From Chara braunii (Eukaryota > Streptophyta > Charophyceae > Charales > Characeae), in NCBI GenBank assembly GCA_003427395.1, contig BFEA01000658.1, positions 212,280 through 266,417 on the forward strand: a stretch of DNA of 54,138 bases, in the 5' to 3' direction. The position numbers were made by a program, and so were the translations under genes. Below are positions 42,629-53,450 of this stretch, piece after piece (position 1 is the stretch's first letter; each line of letters starts with the position of its first letter). The notes beneath the pieces were generated by a model. The model was given only the letters and a program-made list of their open reading frames with translations. It had not been told where the DNA came from and made no database searches.

Positions 42629-43212
42629 TACAGGCAAATGGGACACCACCCCCCTCCCCCCGGAAAGCAAATAAAAAGGAAAACACCACCCCAAGATTTG
42701 AACTCGCTTTTTTTTCCAACTTTTTCTTCTTTCTCTGTACCGTTCCGAATTTAACAGATGTCCAAAGGACTGATTTGAACTCACAATTGTGCTCACTTTT
42801 CTGTTTACACGTAGTCTGAACATGCTGTGATGTGACGGACTGCGACTTGATCTTTTGCTGTTGACTTTCACGAAGTTCAACTTGTCGTTCTTGGTCACAA
42901 AAATGAAAAATTTAATGGCCTCGGCCCTCCGGTGATGCCATACAGTGTTGCCTAGTAGACCACAATATCTGCAGTCGACGTCTCTTTTTTGCTTTGAGTT
43001 CCTTTTTGTTGGGGGGGAGGGGGGGAGCATGGGGTTGGATTTCCTCTGCCATGAGGAATGGTGGGCCATGACTATCAGAAACCAGTGGAGAGAGCAGAGG
43101 GGATAAGGAGGAGGGGAGGGAAGGTAACTTAAAGAGCGAGCAGAGCACTTGGAGACGTGATTGTTTTGTAGAATGTGCGAAGGAGAAAATGTGAGGACAG
43201 TGACTTGAGTTT
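42629..43212. other. Unassigned interval
   Basis: No supported gene. Frames include homopolymer-driven strings. A G/C-rich run lies at 42645-42661 and a G-rich run at 43010-43027. Confidence 0.45.
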
Positions 43213-43325
43213 GCTACTGTCTTCACCCGAATAGAAGGCCCAGTCATTATAGCTGTATTTGGCACAACTTTCAGCCCAGATACGGCGATAATTATCAGGC
43301 GTTCTATTCGGGTGAAGACAGTAGC
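43213..43325. repeat. Perfect 24-bp inverted repeat with 65-bp loop
   Basis: The sequence 43213-43236 (GCTACTGTCTTCACCCGAAT then AGAA) is exactly the reverse complement of 43302-43325. It could be a hairpin RNA, the footprint of a palindromic insertion, or a foldback artefact. Confidence 0.9.
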
Positions 43326-43364
43326 GTGCAAAGAAGAGATAGGATGTTGACTGTGATACAAGTG

Positions 43365-43367
<3 letters not shown>

Positions 43368-43453
<86 letters not shown>
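43368..43453. repeat. (GA)n microsatellite, ~43 units
   Basis: An 86-bp pure GA tract. The long SLSLSL frame on the opposite strand is spurious. Confidence 0.98.
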
Positions 43454-43456
<3 letters not shown>

Positions 43457-43680
43457 AGGACCTCCTTGGCATGATGCCTGCTATGTCGCAGGCACAGCCT
43501 GTAAACTAAGCTGGATGATGCTTCCAGATACCTCGGGGTGTAATGTAGAGGAGCCCTGGCCTCCATTCAATGTTTGAAATGGAAATTTGAATTTTGAGGG
43601 AAGAAAGAAAAGATGCCTGCCATGTCTGGAACCATAATACGAAATGCTAGAAGATCTAGAAGACACCTTCGGTAATAGAT
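43454..43680. other. Unassigned interval before the LINE 3' flank
   Basis: No gene, motif or repeat is seen other than A-rich words near 43600. Confidence 0.4.
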
Positions 43681-44229
43681 CGAGCCTTCAACGTCGGGAC
43701 CCACTTAACGGGGCTGCTCTTATCACCTCATTAAGTGGGATCTCCCACATATGAAGTTTCTGTAAAATAAAATAGAATAATATCTGCGAAAGAAGGATGG
43801 CAGTCCTTGAAATAGTCGTGGCATGAGCTTTGCCTGTCCAGCTACCGGTCTGGGTGCTAGGGGTGCTGATACGAGCAGTCACCTCCACCACCACAGGGTG
43901 GGCTCCATCTATTGGTCGGAAGCAGCACCTGCTGGAAATCGGCTCCAGCATCCCTTGTACAAACGTCCGTACTGAACTCTTGCAGTTGCCCGCCAGCATT
44001 GATTACCGTGGAAGCCCAGAGGATTGACTGCGCAGGACGCCTGGCAAACCATAAATAACTAAGTCTCTCTTTTATGTTGCAGTCAGTCCTTCGATTTAGT
44101 GACCATTACCTGGGTGCCGGTCTTCCCAGCAGTGTGACAGGTGGACCGACCTGATGTGAAAGGGGGGCAGGGAGGCGGGTTGGTTCTGCACCCAAGGGGT
44201 GACTGGGGCAGACAGCCTGTACCTCCCAC

Positions 44230-44905
44230 TTATCCATCCTGATAGGTCTCCCTAGGGCTCTGCTGGACAGGTTCCCCTGTGTCACGGCCATACCAGCTCA
44301 ATTCAGCCAAGGCATTGTTGGGTGGGGGGATTAGATCTGGGAATTTAGAGGCAGGGAAGAGTGGGGTGTTGCTGGGGATTGTCGTCCACTCATGGAAGAT
44401 CAATCGGTAGTAGTCCTGTGATGTGCCCAATTGATCATTGTTATCCAGTTGCCAGCCATCCCATTGAACCCTTGCAATCCATCTTCCCTGTTCACCCCCC
44501 AGCCAGTCCATGCAGAATTCATATAGTTTCTGGATAATGTCTGATCTTTTCATAAGAATTTTCGTCACATGTACAGTCTTTTTCCACCTGGCTCTTATTG
44601 CTGTTTCTATCACGTCTTTAATCATATCTATCATCTCGCCTCTTTCCACATAGGCACCTTCAAGTGCTAGAGTACATCTGCCACGCCATATGGCCCATAG
44701 AACAGCCTCCCGCCCTATCCTAAATAAGTTGGTTGTTTCAAGGCCGAGGTTTGAGTGGGCCAATGTCCAGTTAGCAGGGCTCTCATTCCCACGGCCAATC
44801 CCTGTCAGTGTCTAGTTGGTTCCAAATCTGAACCCACCCCCGCCAAACCAGGATTGAAGCTGGGCACTAGAGGAAGAAGTGTTCTATCGTCTCATTTGCC
44901 TTTCG
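44230..44905 (-). pseudogene. Host LINE zf-RVT and C-terminus
   Basis: The zf-RVT core reads ETIEHFFL, a stop, CPAS (about 44905-44868). A 177-codon frame from 44763 follows with REAVLWAIWRGRCTLALEG, the usual tryptophan-rich segment after zf-RVT, and ends near 44230 with WYGRDTGEPVQQSPRETYQDG-like sequence. Its WLGGEQGRWIARVQWDGW block is matched in the nested LINE by WLGGDQGGKLGRVKWEGL (about 47860-47805). The function of this C-terminus is unknown. Confidence 0.82.
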
Positions 44906-45138
44906 AGAGGGAAAACCCTCTTTGCACGCCAGGCACCAAGGGAGGGCTAAGCCTTTCTGCTCTAGGTGAGTATGGTCGATGAGCCATGCATTTGTGGGTA
45001 AGCATCAGTGGGCGATCTGCCATTGAAGCGAGGGAGTCTTGGCCGGTTTAGATTTTACCTTTTTAAGCCACGTTATTGGTCTCAGGGCTTCTAGTGGAAC
45101 ATTTAAATGTCTTGTCCAACGGTCCACTATGCGGTCCC

Positions 45139-45735
45139 TCAGGTTGAGTTTTGAGCATCCGGTAGGTTGCCTTCAAGCCAGTGTATGAAGGTAACGATTT
45201 TTGGTTTGTCTTTCCTCATTGGGATCTCTCGTCTCCACTCAGCGGCATCCATGGGGAGATCCTGGATTGGTATCTCCGGCCTAAATGCCACCCAAAAGTC
45301 CCCATCTCGTAGGACCCTCACCCTGTGGACTGATTCAACATCAATCCAGTAAACTTCATCTGGCACTTCCCTGATCAACCGGTTCAGTTGTGTACAATAA
45401 AAGAAGTTTTCCAGCACCTCCCCTGATCTGGCTGTGAGCACTTACCCCACCCGAGTTGCGTCCCCTCTTAGTACCACTCAGTCCTCCTTCCTCCACTGTT
45501 GGCCCCCGCCGAAGAGTCCGCAACCATGCGAGAGGGAGGGCGAAGAGGATATGGTCCAGCCTCTCCCCTATTCTTTGGCAGAGGGGGAGTTTCGCTCTCA
45601 GCTCATCCTCTGAGACCCAGTCCTCCCTGGTTTGGTCCCGCAGATCCCCACCCTCGTGACCCCATTTCTTACCCATCCGTTCCACGGATGACTCGAGCTT
45701 AGAAAAACCCGCCCTTGCTGATTTGTAATCCATCG
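45139..45735 (-). pseudogene. Host LINE connection region between RT and zf-RVT
   Basis: Two overlapping minus-strand frames (45733-45356 and 45441-45139) lie where the LINE polyprotein has a poorly conserved connection. The second reads VYWIDVESVHRVRVLRDGDF and WVAFRPEIPIQDLPMD; the nested LINE has WVNANRVFRIRVLMIKESWF and AFKPDTPISHLPLDP at about 48680-48580. Homology between the two copies supports coding ancestry. A frameshift separates the frames. Confidence 0.78.
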
Positions 45736-45899
45736 GTTCCCAAACAGAGGTCGGCGAGCCACTTCCTCCTACCTTTCAAGGATGGCTTGTCCGGGAGTGG
45801 GAGCCTCCTCCAATCTCTAATTAGCTTGGTTCAAAAATCATCTTTTCGCAGGTCCATGCGGGCTGCGGTTCGATTTGAGTGTGGTTGGGGTCGGGTGGG

Positions 45900-47056
45900 G
45901 GCCTGGGGACTGCCCAAAAAACATCGTCTAACCAAGCAATTGGATGTACGGATGGTGCGGCTTATGGTGCCAGTCTCAACAGTTGTTCCTAGGCTAGAGG
46001 CTCTCAGATAAGTGCAGGGGTGCAAATAAGCCGCTTCAACCATTGGAGTGAGAGGGCGGTCGTTTGAGTGGCTAGGTCAAGTATGCCTAGACCACCTTGT
46101 GCGCTTGGCTGCACCACTGCATCCCAGGTTGCCCTACTGACAGTATTTTGAGCTTCATGGTTGCACCTCCATAAAAAAGGTTGTCACTTGCTATTTCAGA
46201 GTTTTAGAAGCCGCTTCGATCAAGGGCCAGATTGCTGATTTATATCAGAGCGACGCCAAAACCACATTATTTATAACGAGGGCCCTACCCAAGAGTGACG
46301 TGTGCTTATCCTTCCAAGTTCCCAACTTTTACAGGGTCAGGCACTTTATCCAGTTGTCGTTACTGACAGGTTTCCCTTCAGCAGAGAGTTGGATTCCAAG
46401 GACTCTAATGGGGGTTTTCAGCAGGAGCCAAGTCACATTTGGATGTTCTAGGGGTCATCCACCATCATGGTGCATCCACCATCCCAATGTCTTGCTGCCC
46501 CAGTTAATTGTCATGTCAGAGAGGGTACAAAATCGGGTCATCAGCCTTCCAATATCCTCCATATTTTGTGTTGACGCCTCTACCATTAGAGTGAGGTCAT
46601 CATCAAACAATTAACACACCTGTATTGCCTCATGCGGGATGAAGGTCGTCTTGATTCTGCTGATATCCCGATTGGCTCTAAGGTTGACCTTCATGGCCTC
46701 CATTACTACCACAAAAAGGTATGGTGCGATTGAATCTCCTTGGTGTACCGATCTCTGTAGAGGGAAGTCCGGGGTTGCACACAAGTGGTAGAGTTTTTGT
46801 GGAGTATCCGTACCCATCTCCGAAAGGTTTATCCAAAGTTCATTTTCTCCAGACATTTGTCCAAGAAATATCAGTGCACGTGGTCAAATGTATGTTCAAA
46901 GTCAATAAAAATGAAGGCGACATTGCTTTTAGACTGTCGGGATAACGTCAATAGCTCATTGACTAGGACGATGTTATCTTGAACGTGTTGCCCTTTGAGG
47001 AAACCAGTTTGTGAGGGGTGAATGATTTGCTCCAATGCCGGTGTCATGCTGTTTAC
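45900..47056 (-). pseudogene. Host LINE reverse transcriptase, C-terminal motifs
   Basis: The frame from about 47053 gives MTPALEQIIHPSQTGFLKGQ and then VAFIFIDFEHTFDHVH. The next frame gives LQRSVHQGDSIAPYLFVVVM, and after a stop the catalytic box reads LFDDDLTLMV (about 46608-46575) in place of FADD. The thumb and connection continue to about 45900 in short frames. The altered box and stops show it is dead. Confidence 0.85.
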
Positions 47057-47445
47057 TTTTTTTTTTTTTTTTTTTTTTAACAGCTCCCAAGGCTTCATTT
47101 TTTGTGGACAAGACAGGCTTTCAGTCCTTTTTTATTGGCAAGGTTGTTGTAGAGGCCAGGTACAAGGAGCGTTCAAGCCCAAGAGTGTGTTAGCGTCCAT
47201 AGTTCCATATGAATGTTTGCAAGAAGGGTATTGTGTATGAGTGTTTGTTTGTTTGTTTGTTTGTTTGTTTGTTTGTTTGTTTGCTTGTTTGTTTTTTTTT
47301 TTTTTTTTTTTAACAAATCCCATGGCGTCAAGTAGGAGTGATGATACAAGTATGCACTCCTACCTAACTTATCGGGGCTTGATTCCATTGGTGGGGAGCT
47401 ACACCTGCTGGAAACCTGGTCCAACGTCCCATGAGAAACAATGAA
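47057..47445 (-). repeat. Nested LINE 3' end with two poly(A) tracts and (CAAA)n
   Basis: On the minus strand a conserved block (CCAGCAGGTGTAGCTCCCCA, 47422-47403) is followed by CCATGGGATTTGTT plus A22 and about 13 CAAA units (47312-47237). Then come about 160 bp and a second CCTTGGGAGCTGTT plus A22 ending at 47057. Two similar pre-tail sequences in series suggest a dimeric 3' end or a second short insertion into the tail. Confidence 0.82.
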
Positions 47446-47689
47446 GGGCCGAGGTACAACACAAACTGGGAACCGGGTCAGTGTCCCTTCTGATCACTGT
47501 CAGTGGAAAATCTGCAACTGAGTGTTGAGTCTGGTGCCTCTTCAGCCTGAGAGGGCGTCAGATATACGTATCTTCCTAGCACTTAATCGCACTTGTTCTT
47601 GAGAAAGGTTGACCCCAACATTCACAGACAATGCGAGGGATTTTCCAGATCATTCATACGCATACCACGACCTGGGAACTAAGCAAAGG

Positions 47690-48774
47690 TTCGAGAGAGA
47701 GAAGGGATCAGGGAAATCCGACAGAGGTCTTAAAGGCACAGTAGGATCAACGTTGCTCTAATCATTGAAGGTCAGGCTGTAGTTCCTTGGGATCTCCTCT
47801 TGGGCGTTCTCTTTTAGTCCTTCCCACTTCACCCGTCCCAATTTCCCTCCCTGGTCCCCTCCAAGCCAGTTCTGATTGAATGTTTTGATATGATGCAATA
47901 TTTCTTTTTCTAGTGACAAAAATTGTAAATTTTCCTTAAGGGACTCCCATTTGATAGTGATCTCTGTTTGGATGTGTTATCTGATACACCTTCGTAACCA
48001 GATTTCCCACATGACCCCCCGCCTTCCGATTGTGAATAGATTCAGAGTGAAAAAATCTTCCTCGTTCGGATTCTAGAATTCCAGGAGGAGGGTCTTCCAA
48101 TTCCAAGGCCAAGGGAGGGATGTTCCTAACTGACTTCAAATCTTATCCCACGACCGCCATAGTCAAATTGAGCCTGGGCATTGCAAGAAAATGTGTTCTA
48201 AAGTTTCCGGTATGAGTTTGGATGAGAAGGCTGATTTGCAGAACTTACAACACAGAAGGGCTATTCCTTTTCGTTCCAACGATGTTCCATCGATGATCCA
48301 ATCGTTTGTAGGGAGACAACGATGGGTAATTTGTCATTGCAGCGACGCTACTTTAGCTGACCTGGATTTAATAGAGTGGAACCACTTAATAGAGTGCAAT
48401 TTTTCTTTACTTACGTTTAGATGCCTCATCCAGCGATCTTCTATTTTGTCTTTTAGGTTTATCTTAGGACGAATCATCCTATAGGTAGACTTCACTGACA
48501 TGGTGTGAAGTGTCCTTACGTAAGAGCGCCCTGTACCATTTAAGGAGAACCAGATCCAGCAGACCGGATCTAAAGGGAGATGAGAGATGGGTGTGTCTGG
48601 TTTAAAGGCAAACCAACTTTCCTTAATCATAAGGACCCTGATCCTGAAAACTCTATTTGCGTTCACCCATCCGATGTGCTCTTGTGATCTTGCATTGAGG
48701 AAACCATCCTCCCCTAGATCAAAGATAGGTATAAGAATATCCCTTGTGTTGCGGACTTCAATTACATTTCCCAC
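47690..48774 (-). pseudogene. Nested LINE connection, zf-RVT and C-terminus
   Basis: The frame 48774-48334 holds the connection (WVNANRVFRIRVLMIKESWF, PISHLPLDPVCW). The zf-RVT core ETLEHIFLQCPGS is at 48210-48172, preceded by FRSNDVPS-type antisense sequence that reads WQITHRCLP-like on this strand. The C-terminal segment to about 47690 matches the host LINE. Frames are interrupted by several stops. Confidence 0.8.
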
Positions 48775-49191
48775 TATCTCGTGTTGATCGATGATGGATA
48801 CCCAGTCATTTGGGATAAGCTTCGGTTCATTTCTCAGGATTCTAACCCAGTCTAGGGGAATTATATCAATTAATTATTTTAGAGCTTCATTTTGATGACG
48901 ACAATATCTTAATCTCTCGTGGAGGGTCGACACATCAATCCAGTCTCTGTTCTCAACGTTCTCGACATCCCTAATGTGCGTGACTTTTTTCTTAATTCAT
49001 CATTTTCATGGTCAGTCCGAACAGTTGAGGGTGCACCCTTGAGAATCCCTGATAAATGTATTGTTAAACAATGGTTGTTGGCATACCTCTTCCCATCTCT
49101 CAGGAGCTATCTTATCTGGGAGAGGCAATTTCCTCCAATTTTTAATCAAGTTGATCCAAAATGGGTCCCTGACAATATCTCTCCTGGCTGC

Positions 49192-50937
49192 TTATCGGTC
49201 GGACAGTTCCAGGTGATGGGGTTCGAATGTGGTGCTCCTTGGAAGCGACCAGGAGCGGTTTTCCAACCACATGAGTGGATCCACCTCCTCTGAAGTGGGT
49301 GGAGCTCGTCTTTTGATCTGCTCACCTGCCAGTTTACTCCAAGCGATCTGGGGATTGAATAAGAGGGGTTTTAACCATTGAATGGACAGAGTCATAGCCT
49401 GGGTAGCGGGGTCTAAGATGCCTAGGCCACCTTTGGCTTTGGGCTGGATTATAGAAAGCCATGCCACCCTCGTAATGGCATTTTCACATTCGTGATTTCC
49501 TCGTCAGAGGAAGACAGTTAATTGTCGTTGAAAAATCTTAATGGTTGTTTTGTCCAAGGGCCAGATCACTGATTTGTACCAGATTGAGGCCAATACCACA
49601 TTGTTAATGGCTAGCGTCCTACCCAGTAACGAGGTATGTTTATCCCTCCATAGTTTCAATTTTGAATGTGCTTGTTGTAAAATCCCAGCGTTGTTAGATG
49701 AGGGTTTGTCAAGTGTTGAGAGAGAGATTCTTGTGACTCTGATACGTGTTTCAGGAGGAAGCCATTTGATTAATGGTCGTTCTGGAGGCCTTACTCCTTG
49801 ATAATGAATCCACCATCCCAACATTTTATTCCCCCAATTTACCTTCATATCTGAGAGTTTGCAAAATTCATCTATGATTCTTTTCATTGCTTCTAGATTC
49901 TCTAAAGACGAATCAACCATCAGAGAGAGGTCATCAGCAAACAGGGAGCAAACAGGGATTGCTTCCTCTGGGATGGATGACACTTGGATACGCTTAATAT
50001 TTTTGTGTTGTCGAAGGTTAGCAGTCAGGGCTTCCATGATTATTACGAAAAGGAGTGGCACAATTGGGTCACCTTGCCTCACAAATCTTTGTAGAGTTGT
50101 AGGGAGAGTCACATTCCCATTAACCATCACTCTTGTTGTTGCGTTATTATGAAATATTTTAATCCATCGTTTAAAGTTTTGGCCAAAATTGAGTTCTTCT
50201 AGGCATTTATCCTGAAAAAATCAGTCGACGTGATCATATGTTTTTTCGAAATATATAAATATAATGGTCGCGTTGTGCTTAAATTGACGAGAGAGTTTGA
50301 GTAACTCATTTATCAGAAGAATATTGTCTTGGATATTCATTCCTTTAATAAAACCTGTTTGGGAGGGGTGGATTATGTCGGCTATGCATTTATTTAAGCG
50401 ATTCGTTATGACTTTTGAGATGAGTTTGTATACGACAATGAGGAGTGTGAAGGACTGATAATTACGAATATTGCATTTATCGCCCTTTTTATAAAGCAGT
50501 GTCAGTATACCTTGCCCCACAAACTCTCTCATCTATCCAAGCACCCAAACAACCTGATAAAAGTCCATTGAGTCCTGAAAGATAAAGTCCAAAAGATATT
50601 ATCAAAATTCCTCAATGTCTGGTTTTTTTTCCCCCTCCATAAGCATTAGGGCAGTCCATACTTCTTCTTTTGTTAGGGGCAACTCCAATTGATCTGTTTG
50701 GGAGGCAGTGTGGGACTTGGACATAGGTTTCGAAAATTCATCTATCTCCATATTGCGTTTCAGAGGGATGTTACCAGTTTCTGATAAGAAGAGGTTCTTG
50801 AAGAAATCTCTGGCAATCCTCGTACATTTAGTCGTAGAGGTGGCCGACTCATCAATTTGATGTTGGGGATAAGCCAGAGCCTTAATGACTGTCCTCCCCA
50901 CTCGGGCTCTGGCAATGAAAAAGAATCTCACATCCAT
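49192..50937 (-). pseudogene. Nested LINE reverse transcriptase
   Basis: This is the best-preserved RT of the window. The linker MDVRFFFIARARVGRTVIKA starts at 50937; KEEVWTALMLMEGEKKPDIE follows, then ILTLLYKKGDKCNIRNYQSF, IIHPSQTGFIKGMNIQDNIL and IIFIYFEKTYDHVD. The 208-codon frame from 50130 carries LQRFVRQGDPIVPLLFVIIM, CSLFADDLSLMV (the catalytic Asp pair), CKLSDMKVNWGNKMLGWW and NNVVLASIWYKSVIWPLDK. The part 49467-49192 adds SIIQPKAKGGLGILDPATQA. At least three frame changes or stops break it. Confidence 0.92.
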
Positions 50938-50983
50938 TCCCCCCTCAGTGACAAACTTTAGAAGCTTACCTCTAATCCGGACG

Positions 50984-51243
50984 TCATTCCAATGATAGTA
51001 ATTGGTTTTCTAGTTCTTGAATTTCTTGAGCTACCAGTTCATTGTTTTCCTCGTTCTCATTCTCACTTTCTTGGGATTGTAACTGTTGGATTCGCTGATA
51101 AATTCTTGCTTCATTGGAATGACGTTCGGCTGCCAATAGTTTTGAATATTCATTGCATTTACGGCAAGGAAAGCTAAACCATTGCTGAACCACATAATAT
51201 CATAGGATAATGGTTTTCTACTATCTCCAGAAAGGTCAGACAT
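50984..51243 (-). pseudogene. Nested LINE coiled-coil linker
   Basis: One minus-strand frame from 51193 reads RHSNEARIYQRIQQLQSQES, then ENENEENNELVAQEIQELEN, a Gln/Glu-rich heptad-like segment between endonuclease and RT. A corresponding charged segment in the other LINE (53365-53301) reads NKGFSKQLVEKRYQKEMEIQ. The role is probably structural. Confidence 0.6.
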
Positions 51244-51289
51244 CCTTTAGGTAGGCTCTGAATCTTTCCATTTTAAGGGGAGATGTGTT

Positions 51290-52112
51290 TAATTTGTAGG
51301 TCTTTTTTTTTTCTTGAAGGAGAGAATAATCACACACATAGTGTGGGGGTTTCTAGGAAATACTTCAGCAATTTGAAGAGAACCTTCCAATTCGTCAGAG
51401 AGGCGGATTGAGTCAATGCATGACTTAGTGACTATTCTATCATGATTCTTTCTAAAGCACGAGAAGGTACGGTGGGTAGGGTTCAATCTTCTGAATGAGT
51501 CAAACATGTGAAATGATCGACAATCATTACTTCATCAACCTCACATAGGCAGGGCAAGGGGTAGGAATACGCCAGCGATCCAGGGATCACTGGGATGCCA
51601 ACTGGAAGTTTGGTGATCAGAGACTCAAAGAACCGTTGATGATTACCTACCTCGTTTGGCCCATAGACACATAAAATAATGACAATTTCTAGCTCCAACA
51701 TTGCCAGTATATATGTCCACCTTCCTTCTTCTTTGTCAACCTCCCAGTAAACTGGTTCTACCTTGAAATCTGGCGGAATCCAATTTGCAACACCAGCGCT
51801 CCCAGAATGAGGTGCATGTGTTCTGAATGTTGTATAGGACCGTATCTGTTTATGGCAATGATTGTGGATAGCAGTATTCATGAGGTGCGTTTTTTTGATA
51901 CAGATGACATCAGACCATTTTTTTCCCCCTATTCCCCTAAGTTGGTCATAGATGGCTTGCTTCTTTTGAAACTTGGTGGAGACAAGGCCATTAACGTTCA
52001 AGGATCTCAAGTCTAAATCGGCTTGCATCTTGAGGGATTTCCATGTTTTGTCCTTGTTGTATAGTGCGTCAATTTTCTGGAAATTCTCCATTACAAGCAG
52101 GGCAGACACCAC
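51290..52112 (-). pseudogene. Nested LINE AP-type endonuclease
   Basis: The frame 52112-51483 has SLNVNGLVSTKFQKKQAIYD, VICIKKTHLM, HSGSAGVANWIPP and VYGPNEVGNHQRFFESL, the series seen in LINE endonucleases; the C-terminal part (51507-51290) reads DSFRRLNPTHRTFSCFRKN. The catalytic Glu normally found in the ETxL box is Lys (KKTHL), and the GGDFN region reads PGSLAYS, so the nicking activity is lost. The first change fits a G-to-A transition. Confidence 0.88.
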
Positions 52113-52199
52113 TGACCACTATTGGGGGAGTGATTTGAAGGTTGAACATGCTGGTTTAGAGGGTCTGCCGCCGGCCTAAGTCTAACAGGCCTCATGACA

Positions 52200-52450
52200 C
52201 TAGAATGCGTTGTCCCAAAAGTCGAACAAGCAGCGTTCCTACATCAGTTTCTGACCAAAAGTTGCTTCCCTTAACTTTTATTAGTTGCAGTTCTGTCAGG
52301 AGGTCTTGGTTGAACCACTTGAGGTCAAGCTACCTGCAAACTTCATATTTTAAGAAGACATCTCATTCAGCCAATCGCTGATCTCCTTCGGAGATTGTCA
52401 AAGTGGCAGTACAGCCAGGCGGAAGTTTATCCTTAATAAATCTTCCTACC
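52200..52450 (-). pseudogene. Nested LINE ORF1-like domain
   Basis: Minus-strand reading, with two stops (TGA, TAG), gives DKLPPGCTATLTISEGDQRL, DVFLKYEV, LDLKWFNQDLLTELQLIKVK and SETDVGTLLVRLLGQRILV. It matches the block at 8092-7814 in LINE copy D. Conservation between two diverged copies indicates a real domain upstream of the endonuclease. Confidence 0.72.
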
Positions 52451-52612
52451 TCGTGTTTTAACCCCGCTCTCCTCATTTACTGACACTACAGACCCCGAGC
52501 TTACAACAAAGCGTCCGCGGTTGACACACCGACTAGCAAAAGGTCAAGGAATACTTTCTCCAATTCAGACGGGTATTGTTCTCTTACGGGTTAGACTCAA
52601 GGATGGTACATG

Positions 52613-53450
52613 GTCATGCAGTTTACTAATGCTTTTGATACCATTTTGTAGACTACGATCAACAACGTAATCGGTCGATAGTTGCGGATGCTCATTTTAT
52701 CTCATTTTTTGTACAACAGTGTTAGGACCCCTTGGCCCACTACTCCCCCCATCTCTCCCTCCACCCACACCCTACGGTAAAATGTCATCAAATCCTCTGC
52801 CATCAAGGTCCAAAAAGTCACCAAAAACTCCTTTGGAAATTCATCCACCCCGGGGTCTTCTCCTCTTCTGTCTGCACAAGAGTCGTTCATATCTCTTCCT
52901 TGGTGACTGGGCAGTCTAAACCCTTTTGTATCAATCGGGGGAGTTTTAGGGGGGTGAGAAAGTCTTCAATCTCTCGATCCCTTGTAGTAATATTAATGTC
53001 TTTAGTATGTGAGGTAAAAAGGGTTTTGTAGAAGTCTCCGACCACCTTCATACATTGCGGTGTGGAGGTGGCGAGCGGCCTCTCAGGTTGAATGTGATCT
53101 AGGAAGGCTTTGATGGTCTGCCTCTTTCCCCTAACCCTTGCCAGACCAAAGAAGTCGGAGTCCATGGCTTCTTCCGTAATATGTTTGGGGAGTTTGCCTC
53201 TAATCCTGATGCCTTGCCATCTGTAAGTTGTGAATTCCAACAGTTTATTTTGGATGTTTCGGAGTTTGGGGGTAGAGTCTTGTTGCTGTAGGTCCTAAAT
53301 CTATTGAATCTCCATTTCCTTTTGGTAGCGTTTTTCTACCAATTGTTTAGAGAATCCCTTGTTTTTGCGGCCCATAATAAAGAGCCCATGATTGAACGAT
53401 GTGACTTTGGAGTCAAAATGTCTTTTCTGGTGGTGCCAGTAGGCCCATAC
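52613..53450 (-). pseudogene. Host LINE (copy B/C), 5' part: linker and RT N-terminus
   Basis: Minus-strand frames give KNKGFSKQLVEKRYQKEMEI, WQGIRIRGKLPKHITEEAMD, DSDFFGLARVRGKRQTIKAF, CPVTKEEI, KTPGVDEFPKEFLVTFW and GVVGQGVLTLLYKK, ending with the NYRPITLLIVVYKMVSKALV motif at the target duplication (52626-52613). The RT continues at 47056. The 5' end is cut by the synthetic adapter at 53451. Confidence 0.86.

Larger units (their letters stand above)
43681..47056 (-). mobile_element. Host LINE (copy B/C), 3' part
   Basis: This is the downstream half of a LINE whose upstream half lies at 52613-53450; the two are separated by the nested LINE at 47057-52612. The RT resumes here with MTPALEQIIHPSQTGFLKG, directly continuing the VSKALVN motif at the end of the other half. 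It runs through RT, zf-RVT and the C-terminus to a stop near 44230. A 3' flank follows with a conserved block at 43905-43955 shared with two other LINE 3' ends. The 3' limit is uncertain and no poly(A) tail is evident. Confidence 0.82.
47057..52612 (-). mobile_element. Nested LINE (copy A) with 14-bp target duplication
   Basis: The minus-strand element begins at 52612 and ends in poly(A) (T tract 47057-47078). It is flanked by GTCATGCTGTTTAC (47043-47056) and GTCATGCAGTTTAC (52613-52626), 13 of 14 bases identical. The outside sequences join into one continuous LINE RT (VSKALVN to MTPALEQ), which verifies the insertion. The order 5' to 3' is ORF1-like (52440-52200), endonuclease (52112-51290), coiled-coil linker (51243-50984), RT (50937-49192), connection (48774-48334), zf-RVT (48210-48172), C-terminus to about 47690, and a 3' UTR with two poly(A) tracts. 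It is apparently shortened at the 5' end relative to copy D. Confidence 0.9.

Noticed and set aside
35425-42650. Possible target duplication GATACAAGGGA / GATACAGGCAA around the chromovirus
   Set aside because: Too short and imperfect, and the left word is not at a demonstrable element end.
42124-42819. 231-codon Lys/Arg-rich frame and its antisense Phe/Val-rich frames
   Set aside because: Produced by the (AAAACG)n array; no domain on either side.
42912-43566. Ser/Leu-rich frames of 145-186 codons on the minus strand
   Set aside because: The core is the (GA)n microsatellite read as SLSLSL.
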